The notes beneath the pieces are model-generated. The model had not been told where the DNA came from, ran no database searches, and saw only the letters and a list, made by a program, of their open reading frames with translations. From NCBI GenBank assembly GCA_020632975.1, contig JACKEL010000004.1:186001-250000 (forward strand): a DNA stretch of 64,000 nt, given 5' to 3'. Each line of letters starts with the position of its first letter. The stretch's first letter is position 1. The translations under genes were made by a program, and so were the position numbers. Of the stretch, positions 26,099 to 34,832 are shown piece by piece. This stretch comes from Myxococcales bacterium. GTDB taxonomy: Bacteria > Myxococcota_C > UBA6777.

Positions 26099-26863
26099 TT
26101 AGAGGATTTGGTCGGGAGGAGGGGGGGGAAGAGAGCTTTTTTTGTTGGCAAGAAGCTGTTGGACAAGTGCTTGTTTGTCTTCTGCTGCGGTGGAAGTCAC
26201 GATCCCAAGGCTGTGTAAGTCGCCTTTGGTCGCGAGCAGATGCTGCAAAAGTTGGAGAAGTTGCTGGGCTTCCACGGGGTTTTGGATGCGCTCGCCTGCT
26301 TGGGCGTGGGCAAAGACATCATCGAGTTTCTTGAAGTGAAGTTGAAGGGCTGGGGGGATCTCGCCGATGACTTCCGCCAAGAAGCGCGCAAGTTGCCGAT
26401 GATGCTCGTACATCGCACTATCCATGGGCATCACGCTTGGCAAAGACAGCGAGCGTTGCAAGTGCCCCCAAGTCGCGTCGATATCGCCCATCTCAAAGGT
26501 CTCTCGGGCAAGTTGAAAAGCGGCTTGGGCTTGTTCCCAGTGTTTCTTTTCTGCGGCAAAGACGATCCCTGCCAACAAAAAGGCCAGCACAAACAAGGCC
26601 AACAATGAACCCAAGCCCACCAACCAGCCCCAACGCTGCCACGCCCCAGCCGACATCACGAGCCAGCCAAGCACCCACACAGGGATAAAAAAGAGGCGAG
26701 CGTGTTGGCGAACAGCATCTGCGATCATGCCGGTTACGACGAGGATGATGCCGATCCCAAAAAGGCGATGTGGGAGATGAAGAAACGGATACACCAGATG
26801 AACAAGACCCGCGATCCCTGCGGATACAACGAGGATGATCAATCCCTGTGGACTTACGAGCAT
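26099..26863 (-). CDS. small integral membrane protein, unrecognised
   Basis: 254 residues. Residues 1-115 contain four hydrophobic segments separated by short loops (LIILVVSAGIAGLVHLVYPF, RLFGIGIILVVTGMIADAV, LFFIPVWVLGWLVMSAGAW, GLGSLLALFVLAFLLAGIVF). Residues 116-254 are a helical, soluble tail with a tetratricopeptide-like look (QAAFQLARETFEMGDIDATW) and a Pro-rich end. AAAAGGAG precedes the ATG. It is not clearly linked to its neighbours; the next gene upstream is divergent. Possibly a membrane-bound scaffold protein; no family was recognised. Confidence 0.75.
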   Translation of the reverse strand: MLVSPQGLIILVVSAGIAGLVHLVYPFLHLPHRLFGIGIILVVTGMIADAVRQHARLFFIPVWVLGWLVMSAGAWQRWGWLVGLGSLLALFVLAFLLAGIVFAAEKKHWEQAQAAFQLARETFEMGDIDATWGHLQRSLSLPSVMPMDSAMYEHHRQLARFLAEVIGEIPPALQLHFKKLDDVFAHAQAGERIQNPVEAQQLLQLLQHLLATKGDLHSLGIVTSTAAEDKQALVQQLLANKKSSLPPPPPDQIL

Positions 26864-26999
26864 GAAAAAAACTCCTTTTCAGGCAAATTGTATGTTCTGA
26901 AACAAAGATGCGTATGCTAGCATGTTCCCGACGGCAAAAGCCAGCCATCCCTTATCGCAAGGAAACATTTTGCAAAATTGTGGGATATGTTGGGCGTTG

Positions 27000-27019
27000 A
27001 CCGCGTCATACAACGCGGT
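27000..27019. promoter_or_regulatory. inverted repeat in the leader of the DUF1552 operon
   Basis: ACCGCGT CATACA ACGCGGT is a perfect seven-base inverted repeat with a six-base loop, 54 bases before the DUF1552 start. It could be an operator or a leader hairpin. It is the clearest symmetry in the 210-base divergent gap. Confidence 0.35.
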
Positions 27020-27073
27020 TGGAACGACTGGCGAGAGTTATGTCGAGAAATCTTCTCAATCAAGGAGCATAGC

Positions 27074-28384
27074 ATGGCGACACCGATTAAGTTGACGCGA
27101 CGGGCTTTTACGATGAGCTTGGGAGCGTCTTTGCTTGCGGCGCCGTTTGTGCGTTTGTTGCCTGTTTCGGCGGCGCCGACGGGAGCAAAAGCCAAAAAGA
27201 TGGCGATCTTTTTCCACCCCAACGGGACAGTGCATCGCTTTTGGCGGCCTGATGGGACGGATACCAACTTTCGTTTTGGGGCGGGTTCGATCTTGGAGCC
27301 CGCAGCCACGATCAAAGACGATCTCTTGTTGGTGGATGGCCTCAACTTCGTGGGGTTTGATAACCACGAAGGCGGGATGCACGGGATGTTGACAGGGGGA
27401 GCTCGCAAGTCCGATGAGTCGGGTGGGAAGTCCTTGGACCTGTTTGTCGCCGAAAAGCTCGGACAGGGCGCGCGATTTTCTCAGGTGACGCTTGGTGCAC
27501 TGACCAGCGCTTGGGGAGGGAGTCGCCAAACGCGGATGTCTTACAGTGGACCTGATGAGTTTGTGCCCCCAAATGACGATCCCAAGGACGCTTTCGACAA
27601 GATCTTTGGTGGAATTGCTGGTGGGCAACAACAGATGGATGAGATCACCCTCGCGCGCAAGAGCATCTTGGACGTCGTGAAGGGCGATATGGCGATGCTC
27701 CAAAATGCCTTGGGACAAGAAGAAAAGATCAAGCTGGATCGACATCTTCAGTCGATTCGTGAGTTGGAAAAAAGCTTACAGTCCTTTTCTACGGGTCCTT
27801 CGGGTTGTAGCGTTCCTACGTTGCAGTTGATGTCGAAGTCAGAGTCCCAAAAGAACGATAATTTCCCCACTGTGATCGATCTGCAAATCAAGATCATGGT
27901 GGCAGCTTTGGCGTGCGATATCACGCATGTTGCGACGTTACAGTGCTCTCATACCATCTCCCCGGTGCAGTTTTCGTGGTTGGGGATCGGAGATGGCCAC
28001 CACTCACTTTCGCACATCGGCGATCAAGATGCCGCAGGTGTCGGCCGATTCGTTCAAACAGAGCGTTGGTTTACAGAGCAGTTTGTCAAACTTGTGCAAG
28101 CGATGAAAGCGACGCCTTTGCCCGATGGTAGCGGAACTTTGTACGACGAAAGCCTGATCTTCTGGCCCAAAGAGATGGGGGACAGTCGTTTGCATAACTG
28201 TATCGCCGTTCCCTTCGTGATCTCTGGCGGTGGGACAGGCTGGAAGCTCAGTCGTTACGTGAAATACAATGGTGAGTCTCATCAAAAATTGTTGGTTTCG
28301 CTGTGTCATGGGATGGGACTGAACAATATGACGTTTGGCGATCCCATGCGAGCATCAGGGCCGCTCACTGGCCTTGCGGGTTAA
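27074..28384 (+). CDS. DUF1552 domain protein with twin-arginine signal
   Basis: About 436 residues. The start ATG at 27074 has AAGGAG six to seven bases upstream; an earlier in-frame start was rejected. The N-terminus KLTRRAFTMSLGASLLAAPFV is a Tat-type signal, indicating export of a folded protein. The rest is the DUF1552 fold: FFHPNGT, VDGLNFVGFDNHEGGMHGML and a terminal STGLTGLAG-like end. The DUF1552 family is common in Planctomycetes and Myxococcota, paired with DUF1592-type proteins; its reaction is not known. It is 28 bases upstream of its partner, so they form an operon. Confidence 0.9.
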   Translation: MATPIKLTRRAFTMSLGASLLAAPFVRLLPVSAAPTGAKAKKMAIFFHPNGTVHRFWRPDGTDTNFRFGAGSILEPAATIKDDLLLVDGLNFVGFDNHEGGMHGMLTGGARKSDESGGKSLDLFVAEKLGQGARFSQVTLGALTSAWGGSRQTRMSYSGPDEFVPPNDDPKDAFDKIFGGIAGGQQQMDEITLARKSILDVVKGDMAMLQNALGQEEKIKLDRHLQSIRELEKSLQSFSTGPSGCSVPTLQLMSKSESQKNDNFPTVIDLQIKIMVAALACDITHVATLQCSHTISPVQFSWLGIGDGHHSLSHIGDQDAAGVGRFVQTERWFTEQFVKLVQAMKATPLPDGSGTLYDESLIFWPKEMGDSRLHNCIAVPFVISGGGTGWKLSRYVKYNGESHQKLLVSLCHGMGLNNMTFGDPMRASGPLTGLAG

Positions 28385-28412
28385 CCCAGTGCGAAGATGT
28401 GTAGGAGAAAAC

Positions 28413-30875
28413 ATGCATCAGAAAAAGAGCCCGCATCGACTTTGGTGGAGTGGAGCCTTTGTTTGGGCGCTGTGTGCGATGTGGTTGTTTGCGCTTGGCT
28501 GCGAACGTAACGGAAAAGACGAAAAGACCGTTGGAAACGACGGGGGAGAAGTCAGCCAGCCTGATGGGACCGCCGTTGCAGAGATCGACCCTTCGCGTTT
28601 TCCCAAGGGGCTGCCGCCAAATCCCCTGACCCAAGCGCCTTGTGCGCCTTCATTGGAAGACTTTCGCACAAAGATCTGGGAGCCCCTGCTTTCCCAAAAG
28701 TGTCTAAACTGCCATTACAAGGGCGGTTTGGCACGCGACTCTCGCTTCTTGTTGGCTTTGCCCTCTGAACCCGACTTTTTGTCGTTCAATCACATCATCG
28801 CTGCGTCGATTGCCAACGAAAAAGTCCAAGGGGTAAGCATCCTTTTGAGCAAGCCCACAGGCCAGCATCCTGGCGGACACACGGGCGGTGTCGCGATTGT
28901 TCCAGGGAGCGAGAACTACGCAGCGCTAGCAGACTATGTTGCCCGTGCGACGGGCGTTACCAAAGATTGCAAACAGCTTCCTCCTGACCCACCCGTTTCT
29001 TGCGATGATGCCACGCCCAAGGTTGGTATGCGGAAGCTGCGCCGTTTGAGCCGTGCTGAGTTTGATCGCACAGTCACCGAGCTTTTTGGGTTCCCCTCGA
29101 CGTGGGGGGCCGAGATGGTCGTTGATACCGTAGTGAATCACTTTAGCAACAATGCGGACGCACTGACGGTCCACAGCTTACTTGCAGATCAAATCAGCAA
29201 AGCCGCCGAAGCCATCGCCGCAAAAGCTGTTACCACGCTCAACAAATACGTTCCTTGTGATCCCGCCGCAGGAGATCGCAACTGTGCCAAAAGCTTTATG
29301 GAGAGTTTTGGGGCACGTGCGTTTCGCACGACGCTTTCGGCTGCGACGGTGGATCGTTATCTGACTTTGTTTGATCATGGAGCCAAGACGAGTTTTTCCC
29401 GTGGGATCGAGATGATGATGACTGCGGTCCTCCAGTCTCCGTTGTTTTGGTACCGTCAAGAGATGGGGACGCACGATACAGGCGGCATCTACAAGCTTTC
29501 ATCTTTTGAGATCGCGTCTTCCTTGTCTTATCTGCTTCATGGAACGGCGCCTGACGATGCATTGATGCAAGCTGCAAAAGCCGGAAAGCTCCAAGCCAGC
29601 GCTGAGATCGAGACCCAAGCCAAGCGCCTGTTGCAGTCTGAGCGTTATCTTGGCGTGGTAGAGCAGTTTGTGATCGAGTGGTTGAGCCTTGATCGCGTCT
29701 TGACGGTCCCCAAAGACGCCACCACATACCCCAAACTTACCCCAGAGATCCGCAAGTTTATGCTCGAAGAAGCGAAGCGTTTTGTTCGTGCTGTTTTGCG
29801 CGATGGGACGGGTTCTTTCTCTGAGCTTCTGACAGCCAACTATTCGATCCTCAACAAAGAACTCGCCGCATACTACGGTGTCAAAGCCCCTGAGCAAGTC
29901 GATGCTGACGGATACGGTAAGGTGGTCTTTTCGGACAATTCGCGCGGTGGTTTGTTGACCTTGGGCGCGGTCTTGGTCGTGCATGGACTTCCCAACACGG
30001 CGTCGCCGATCCACACGGGCGTGATGGTGCGAGAACGCATCCTTTGTGAGCATCTTGACCCACCGCCCGCTAGTTTGATGGTCGTGCCACCTGGTCTCGA
30101 CAACTCCAAGACCACACGCGAACGTTACAAAGAACACTCAGATAACCCCGATTGTCGCGGATGTCACGAGAAGATCGATCCCATTGGGTTTGGTTTCAGT
30201 CACTTTGATGGGATTGGTTTGTATCAACAAACGGAGAATGGCAAACCCATCGATGCGCGGGGCGAGATCGTCGATACGACGCGCAAAGGAGCGACATTCG
30301 ATGGGGTGCGTCAGCTTGCTTTGCTGCTTTCTGAAGACAAGGGCGCGCAGCAGTGTTTTGTGCGTCAGTGGATGCGTTTTGCGTATGGGGTCGATGAAAA
30401 GGGCTACCTAGCGTGTCTTGTGGATGGCTTGCATCAGTCGTGGACGGCGCAAAAATACAACATCCCTGCTTTGCTGCTTGCGCTGACGCAGACACCGCAC
30501 TTTACACAACGTCGCTCGGCGATCTCGACGCCCACCACACCTGAAGAACCGCCCACAGGGACCGAGCCTTCGACGCCCGATGCAGGTGGTGCAGAAGGTG
30601 TCCCCGAAGCGCCACCCAACAATGCCATCGAAGTCAAGTCGATGATCCCTTCGGATTGGGGGGCTGGATACTGTCGTCACATCGATGTAACCAACAAAGA
30701 TACTTCAGACGTGACGTGGAAGGTGCGTTTGACGGTCGATGGGACGATTACGCAGATCTGGAATGCTGAAGTCACCGACCTCAGCGGCCAAGAAAAAGAG
30801 TTTGCAGGTGTGACATGGAATGCAACCCTAACACCCGGACAAACCATCCAATTTGGTTTCTGCGCCACCCGCTAA
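28413..30875 (+). CDS. DUF1587/1595/1592/1588/1585 haem-motif lipoprotein with C-terminal CBM2-like module
   Basis: 820 residues. Lipobox at Cys 30 (FALGC). Domain order: an N-terminal cytochrome-like region with CLNCH (97-101), DUF1587 (RRLSRAEFDRTVTELFG), DUF1595, DUF1592 (SSLSYLLHGTAPDDALM), DUF1588 with CRGCH (581-585) and DUF1585. This is the standard planctomycete-type cytochrome set. Residues about 735-820 add a family 2 carbohydrate-binding module: WGAGYCRHIDVTN, then WNAEVTDL, VTWNATLTPG and FGFCATR. ATG at 28413 has AGGAG six bases upstream. It is exported with the DUF1552 protein, suggesting an extracellular redox step on a polysaccharide surface, which is inferred. Confidence 0.88.
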   Translation: MHQKKSPHRLWWSGAFVWALCAMWLFALGCERNGKDEKTVGNDGGEVSQPDGTAVAEIDPSRFPKGLPPNPLTQAPCAPSLEDFRTKIWEPLLSQKCLNCHYKGGLARDSRFLLALPSEPDFLSFNHIIAASIANEKVQGVSILLSKPTGQHPGGHTGGVAIVPGSENYAALADYVARATGVTKDCKQLPPDPPVSCDDATPKVGMRKLRRLSRAEFDRTVTELFGFPSTWGAEMVVDTVVNHFSNNADALTVHSLLADQISKAAEAIAAKAVTTLNKYVPCDPAAGDRNCAKSFMESFGARAFRTTLSAATVDRYLTLFDHGAKTSFSRGIEMMMTAVLQSPLFWYRQEMGTHDTGGIYKLSSFEIASSLSYLLHGTAPDDALMQAAKAGKLQASAEIETQAKRLLQSERYLGVVEQFVIEWLSLDRVLTVPKDATTYPKLTPEIRKFMLEEAKRFVRAVLRDGTGSFSELLTANYSILNKELAAYYGVKAPEQVDADGYGKVVFSDNSRGGLLTLGAVLVVHGLPNTASPIHTGVMVRERILCEHLDPPPASLMVVPPGLDNSKTTRERYKEHSDNPDCRGCHEKIDPIGFGFSHFDGIGLYQQTENGKPIDARGEIVDTTRKGATFDGVRQLALLLSEDKGAQQCFVRQWMRFAYGVDEKGYLACLVDGLHQSWTAQKYNIPALLLALTQTPHFTQRRSAISTPTTPEEPPTGTEPSTPDAGGAEGVPEAPPNNAIEVKSMIPSDWGAGYCRHIDVTNKDTSDVTWKVRLTVDGTITQIWNAEVTDLSGQEKEFAGVTWNATLTPGQTIQFGFCATR

Positions 30876-30957
30876 GCCTCTCTTTTTCTCCCGCCTCTCA
30901 TCCCATTTTTTATACGTCTTTTTTTGTAAGAATAATTCTTGTGTTTCTCTCGGTGCA

Positions 30958-32733
30958 TCAGGGGGCACCATCCTCAAAGAGCGGATCTGTGTAGCTTTCC
31001 GCGAGGGATTTGTAGTAGGTGCAGGAAAGATGTTGCTCAGAGACTTGTTCGACGCGTTGGATCTGCAACGTGAGGATGTGTAGCGATCGAAGTGTGTACA
31101 GCGCATGTCGTGCAAACTCGTTAAATCCGCCCCATTGGGTGTTGAGAGAGCTTGGAAGGGCCAGTTGTTTGCGGATACAGCGATAAGGATGATTTGCCCA
31201 GGGGTGACGTTCCTCTTGAAAAGCGTCGAAGACGCGTTGGAGCAAGGTGCGGTCTTCGGAAGATTCGGCCTCTTGGATGGGGTCGGATGAACTGTCTACC
31301 CCCATGGGGTCGTTTACTTCGATGGCTTCGGTGCCTTGGTCGATTTGCGTCTCTTCTATGTTCCAAGGGGCAGAGGAAGAAAGCAAGCTTTCTTTGGGCG
31401 CTGAACGTGCGGCTTCTCTTAAAGCTTGGGAAAGCAGCGTTGTGAGAGAGTGTGGTGCTTCTTGCAAGTGTTCGAGGGCACGGTGTAGGCGCAAAAGTTC
31501 TTGTTGATGGAGCGCATGACTTTGTCCTGATACGGCGTTCCAAAGGGGGTTTTGGGGAGACTCGTACCAAAGCGAAAGCGATGGAGTGTGCCCATGCTTG
31601 GTCCAAGAGGCGAGGAGCCTTTGGAAAGCGTGTTCGAGGTTGTCGACGCGGCTTTGCCGCTGGTACTCGTACTCCTGGCCATCATGGTAAAAGTGGGTGG
31701 TGTAGCTCGTGCGGATATTGGCCTTGGGGATTGCTCGTTCTCGAACTCGAAGAAAAAGTCTTGTGATCTCATCGAGATAGAGAGCATTGTAAGGAGAGAG
31801 TGCTTCAATAAGATGAAGGCCTTGCCAAAAGATTGGATATCGCTCGAACCGTTCCATGGCCTGGAGGATACAGGGGATGGCATGGAGTGCTTGGTGTCCT
31901 TGTCGTTGAAAGAGACTCAACGCGATGCTGATGCTGGAGCCTTGAAGGTAAGGGTAGCGTGTGGGGATTTCTTGGAGATGAGCTTGTAAGGATTCAAAGA
32001 TCCCGTGAATCGGGACTTCACATCGATAAAAGACGCGAAGTAGTGCATTTTGTTGTTGGAGATTGGCTTGTTGAAAACACTCGACCAATGCAGGCTCAAT
32101 GTGCTCTTTGGCATCGACGAAAAGGTTTTCCAAGCGCCGTCGTCCTTGGTAAGCGTGGATGTACTGTTGCATCAGACTCGGTAGGACGGGCAAAAGGTAA
32201 GGGCCACACTTGCCAAGTGCTTTGTAAGCTTTGGCGCGGACTTTTTCTGCTTTGTCTTGGCACATCTGCATGAGCAACGGGATCACCCGTGGATCGGGGA
32301 GTCGCGAGAGGCAGTTTGTTGCAAAACCACGCACCCAGGCTTTGGTGTGGTTGAGCAGACCGCTCCATGGGTCCAAGGCTTTGTCCCAAAGTTTGCTGTG
32401 TTTTTCGGGGTGTGCGAGCTTCCAGCTTTTGTGGTCACTGCGGGGCTGGCGTGCAAAGATACGCTCGACTTCGTTGAGAAGTTTGTACGCTTCTTCGATG
32501 GCAGGTGCCCAGTGTTGTTCTTTTTGGGCGATGCGTTCGAGCTCATTGGCTTTGTTTCGTTTGCGTGCTTTGCGATTGTTTGCGTATTGATACTTGCGGC
32601 GGCGCGGTTGGATGCGCCCTTCGCGTAGGGCTTGGTGTGCGTGCGCAAAGTTGGGGGCATCGTGTTTCTGTTGCAGGGGGGGATGGTTGGCGGACTTGAC
32701 GGACTTCTGGCGGTTTTGATGCGACATCGACAT
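30958..32733 (-). CDS. HEAT-repeat-like protein, unrecognised
   Basis: 591 residues. A basic, low-complexity N-terminus (about 1-75, many Arg, Lys, Gln) is followed by alpha-helical repeats with HEAT spacing: RGFATNCLSRLPDPRVIPLL, KAYKALGKCGPYLLPVLPSL and so on. An acidic stretch (EAIEVNDPMGVDSSSDPIQE) precedes the C-terminal helical part. No enzymatic motif, signal peptide or membrane segment. It is convergent with the DUF1592-type gene and divergent from DUF72. Other HEAT proteins lie at 10.6, 47.8 and 49.7 kb, suggesting a lineage-specific family. Function is not inferred. Confidence 0.8.
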   Translation of the reverse strand: MSMSHQNRQKSVKSANHPPLQQKHDAPNFAHAHQALREGRIQPRRRKYQYANNRKARKRNKANELERIAQKEQHWAPAIEEAYKLLNEVERIFARQPRSDHKSWKLAHPEKHSKLWDKALDPWSGLLNHTKAWVRGFATNCLSRLPDPRVIPLLMQMCQDKAEKVRAKAYKALGKCGPYLLPVLPSLMQQYIHAYQGRRRLENLFVDAKEHIEPALVECFQQANLQQQNALLRVFYRCEVPIHGIFESLQAHLQEIPTRYPYLQGSSISIALSLFQRQGHQALHAIPCILQAMERFERYPIFWQGLHLIEALSPYNALYLDEITRLFLRVRERAIPKANIRTSYTTHFYHDGQEYEYQRQSRVDNLEHAFQRLLASWTKHGHTPSLSLWYESPQNPLWNAVSGQSHALHQQELLRLHRALEHLQEAPHSLTTLLSQALREAARSAPKESLLSSSAPWNIEETQIDQGTEAIEVNDPMGVDSSSDPIQEAESSEDRTLLQRVFDAFQEERHPWANHPYRCIRKQLALPSSLNTQWGGFNEFARHALYTLRSLHILTLQIQRVEQVSEQHLSCTYYKSLAESYTDPLFEDGAP

Positions 32734-32810
32734 GTTACAACTCTCTCTTTACGCGCGGAATACTCCCGTTTCCACCGCTTGTTGGGTGGGGTGGGGATCT
32801 TTCGTGCGTG

Positions 32811-32864
32811 ACTTCAGTAAAGAAACGTAATGGCCCGAAGAAACGGGGCCATTAGCTGAAGTGA
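32811..32864. promoter_or_regulatory. long imperfect hairpin in the 342-base divergent gap
   Basis: A perfect nine-base inverted repeat, TAATGGCCC (32830-32838) and GGGCCATTA (32848-32856), encloses GAAGAAACG. Outside it ACTTCAG (32811-32817) pairs with CTGAAGT (32858-32864), with a 12-base bulge that repeats AAGAAACG. The gap 32734-33075 holds no gene that I can defend, so this is a leader-RNA or operator candidate for the HEAT gene (minus) or the DUF72 gene (plus). Confidence 0.45.
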
Positions 32865-33075
32865 AGAGAGAGATGCTTACGGAACATCGTCGAGCCTCGT
32901 GTTTGGTGAGGTGTTTGGGGATCTTGGCGATGCTTTTCGCATCCAAGGTATCTGGTCTCGTTGACGAGACGCTTCGAAAAAAGTTCAATGGAGATCTTTT
33001 GGGAAGTCGAGAGAGACGGCGTGGGTGCGGATGTCTCGTTGTTTTTGGATGTCTCGTCGAGCAAAGGAAGGAATC

Positions 33076-33942
33076 ATGCGGCCATATTTTCTTGGATGCC
33101 CGATGTGGGCCAACAAAGAGTGGGTGGGACGTTTTTTTACGCGGGGTGTCAAAAACACCGAGATGTTGGCGCAGTATAGCCAAGTCTTTTCGAGTGTAGA
33201 GGGGAACACTGTTTTTTATGCGTTGCCTTCTTCAGAAAATATCGCGCGTTGGAAAGAAGAAGTCCCTGAAGGATTTCATTTTTGTATGAAGTTTCCACAT
33301 ATCATCAGCCATGAGAAGATGCTGCACAATGTCGAGGATGAATTGACGGTCTTTTTCGAGCGGATGGCACCGTTGGGATCGCTGTTGGGACCGTACTTTT
33401 TGTTGTTGCCCAAAGCTTTTCAGTTGCCCTCTTTGCCTTTGTTAGAACGCCTGTTGCAGCGGGTCCCTGAGGGGGCGCCTTGTGCAGTGGAAGTGCGCCA
33501 TATCTCGTTCTTTTCGGGGCTACCAGAACGTCGCTTGAATGAGTTGTTACATCGTTATGGGGCTGACCGTGTGATTACGGATACGCGTGGTGTGTATCGC
33601 GCTATCGCGGAAGATCCGAATCTCAAGACGCTGCGGAGCCGCAAACCACAGCTCCCTGAAAAGCCCTACGTTACGGGGAAACAACCTTTTTTGCGTTTGA
33701 TCTGCCATCCCACATGGGAAAAAAATCTAGATATCATGGAGTATTGGGCGGATGCTGTTGCTCACTGGATCGAGCAAGGGCTACGTCCATACGTGTTTTT
33801 GCACTCACCTGAGGACATCGAAGCGCCCGATCATGCGCGAAAGTTTCACGCTTTGTTGCAGCAACGTATCGAACTCGACGATCTGCCCCCAACGCCCATG
33901 GATGTGGAGGGTGGGCCACGAGAACAATTGGCCTTGTTTTAG
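33076..33942 (+). CDS. DUF72 family protein
   Basis: 288 residues. The family is TIM-barrel-like and of uncertain role. Seen here: the N-terminal LGCPMWANKEWVGRFFTRGV, NTVFYALPSSENIARWKEE, FHFCMKFPHIISHE, LLLPKAFQLP and the C-terminal FLHSPEDIEAPDHARKFHAL. The ATG at 33076 follows AAAGGAAGG; the longer frame from 33025 lacks a ribosome site. Preceded by the divergent hairpin gap and followed by a 135-base gap before the HMA protein. No cofactor site is evident. Confidence 0.88.
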   Translation: MRPYFLGCPMWANKEWVGRFFTRGVKNTEMLAQYSQVFSSVEGNTVFYALPSSENIARWKEEVPEGFHFCMKFPHIISHEKMLHNVEDELTVFFERMAPLGSLLGPYFLLLPKAFQLPSLPLLERLLQRVPEGAPCAVEVRHISFFSGLPERRLNELLHRYGADRVITDTRGVYRAIAEDPNLKTLRSRKPQLPEKPYVTGKQPFLRLICHPTWEKNLDIMEYWADAVAHWIEQGLRPYVFLHSPEDIEAPDHARKFHALLQQRIELDDLPPTPMDVEGGPREQLALF

Positions 33943-34077
33943 TCGAGAAATCGGGCGCCCCTTTGACAGCGGGCGCGGGGCGTTGCATCGTGTGGGGATG
34001 AAGTCTGACTTTTTTGGGTACGAACCTTCGTTTTCTTTGGAGGCGCAAGGTTCTTGGTACACAGACAGGAGAAGCGA

Positions 34078-34812
34078 ATGGCTTGGAAGAAGTGGTCCTT
34101 GGCGGGTGGCCTTGGACTTTTGGCGTTCTGGATGGCGTGGAGCAAGCGGGACATCGCGCCACCACGGTCACAAAAAGTGCTTTCTGCGAAGTACGGAAAG
34201 CGATGGCCGCGACCCTCTCGACAGGCGCGACGAGGACGATTTGCTCGAAATGGTCGGCAGGTGCGGAAGACTCACCCGATACGAACCTCTCCCTTTGATC
34301 GTTTGCGTGCACAAGGCCCGCGACGACGGCTACACCCCAACACGATACGCGCCTTGCGTTCGCACATGACCGCTGTCGGGACGAAACCCAAGAAGCGTGG
34401 GACGGTCTTGGCCAAGATCCCGCCTGGCGCTTGCGATATGATTATCTTGGTGGAGGGCATGACCTGAAGTTCTGGCTGTCCCCTGCGCGTGTCGCGGGCC
34501 ATACGGAAAGTAAAAGGTGTCCTCCAAGTGGATGTTTCTTATTACAAAAAAGCTGCGTTTGTGCGCGCAGAAAAACAGCTTTGCACCAAGAAAGCTGCCA
34601 AGATCGTGATCGATGCGATCCAAAAGCTGCACAAGTACAAAGGCGAGCTGTACGAGATCAAGCCCGCCAAGGTGAAGAACCCTGCGGTGCATCTGATGCA
34701 ACGCAAGTTGGTTCGTAAACCCAAGCCTGTTCAACGTCCTTCTGTTCGACATCCTGCGGTACGTCGTCCTTCTGTGCGCGTGACCAAGCAGAAGAAAGAT
34801 CAGAGTTTGTGA
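34078..34812 (+). CDS. membrane-anchored HMA-domain protein with in-frame TGA, probable selenoprotein
   Basis: The frame opens at ATG 34078 (AGGAG upstream), has one in-frame TGA at 34465-34467, and continues open to a stop at 34810-34812. Read through, the product is 244 residues: a hydrophobic anchor (12-22), a basic linker, then an HMA domain MIILVEGMT-U130-SSGC134-PLRV followed by AIRKVKGVLQVDVSYYKKAA. HMA domains usually have GMTCxxC, so the TGA falls at the first metal-binding Cys. The spacing U-x3-C has one residue more than usual. A basic Pro/Arg/Val tail ends the chain. The second half has no start of its own with a ribosome site. Alternatives are a nonsense mutation or sequencing error. 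Confidence 0.7.
34465..34498 (+). promoter_or_regulatory. candidate bacterial SECIS element
   Basis: Twenty bases after the TGA a hairpin has stem CCTGCG (34482-34487) and CGCGGG (34493-34498), six pairs including one G-U, and loop CGTGT. Known bacterial SECIS hairpins sit immediately downstream of UGA with an apical loop that has a G within its first two bases. Both features are met. A second short TGG/CCA pairing is possible below it. Confidence 0.5.
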
Positions 34813-34832
34813 AACATGGATAAGGAGAAAAG

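Noticed and set aside
32861..33199. Small plus-strand gene overlapping the DUF72 start
   Set aside because: It overlaps the better-supported DUF72 gene in another frame and has a mixed Arg/Cys/Leu composition without motif.
34489..34812. A separate small gene starting at GTG 34489
   Set aside because: No ribosome site precedes it, it would start in the middle of an HMA domain, and it is in the same frame as the upstream half.
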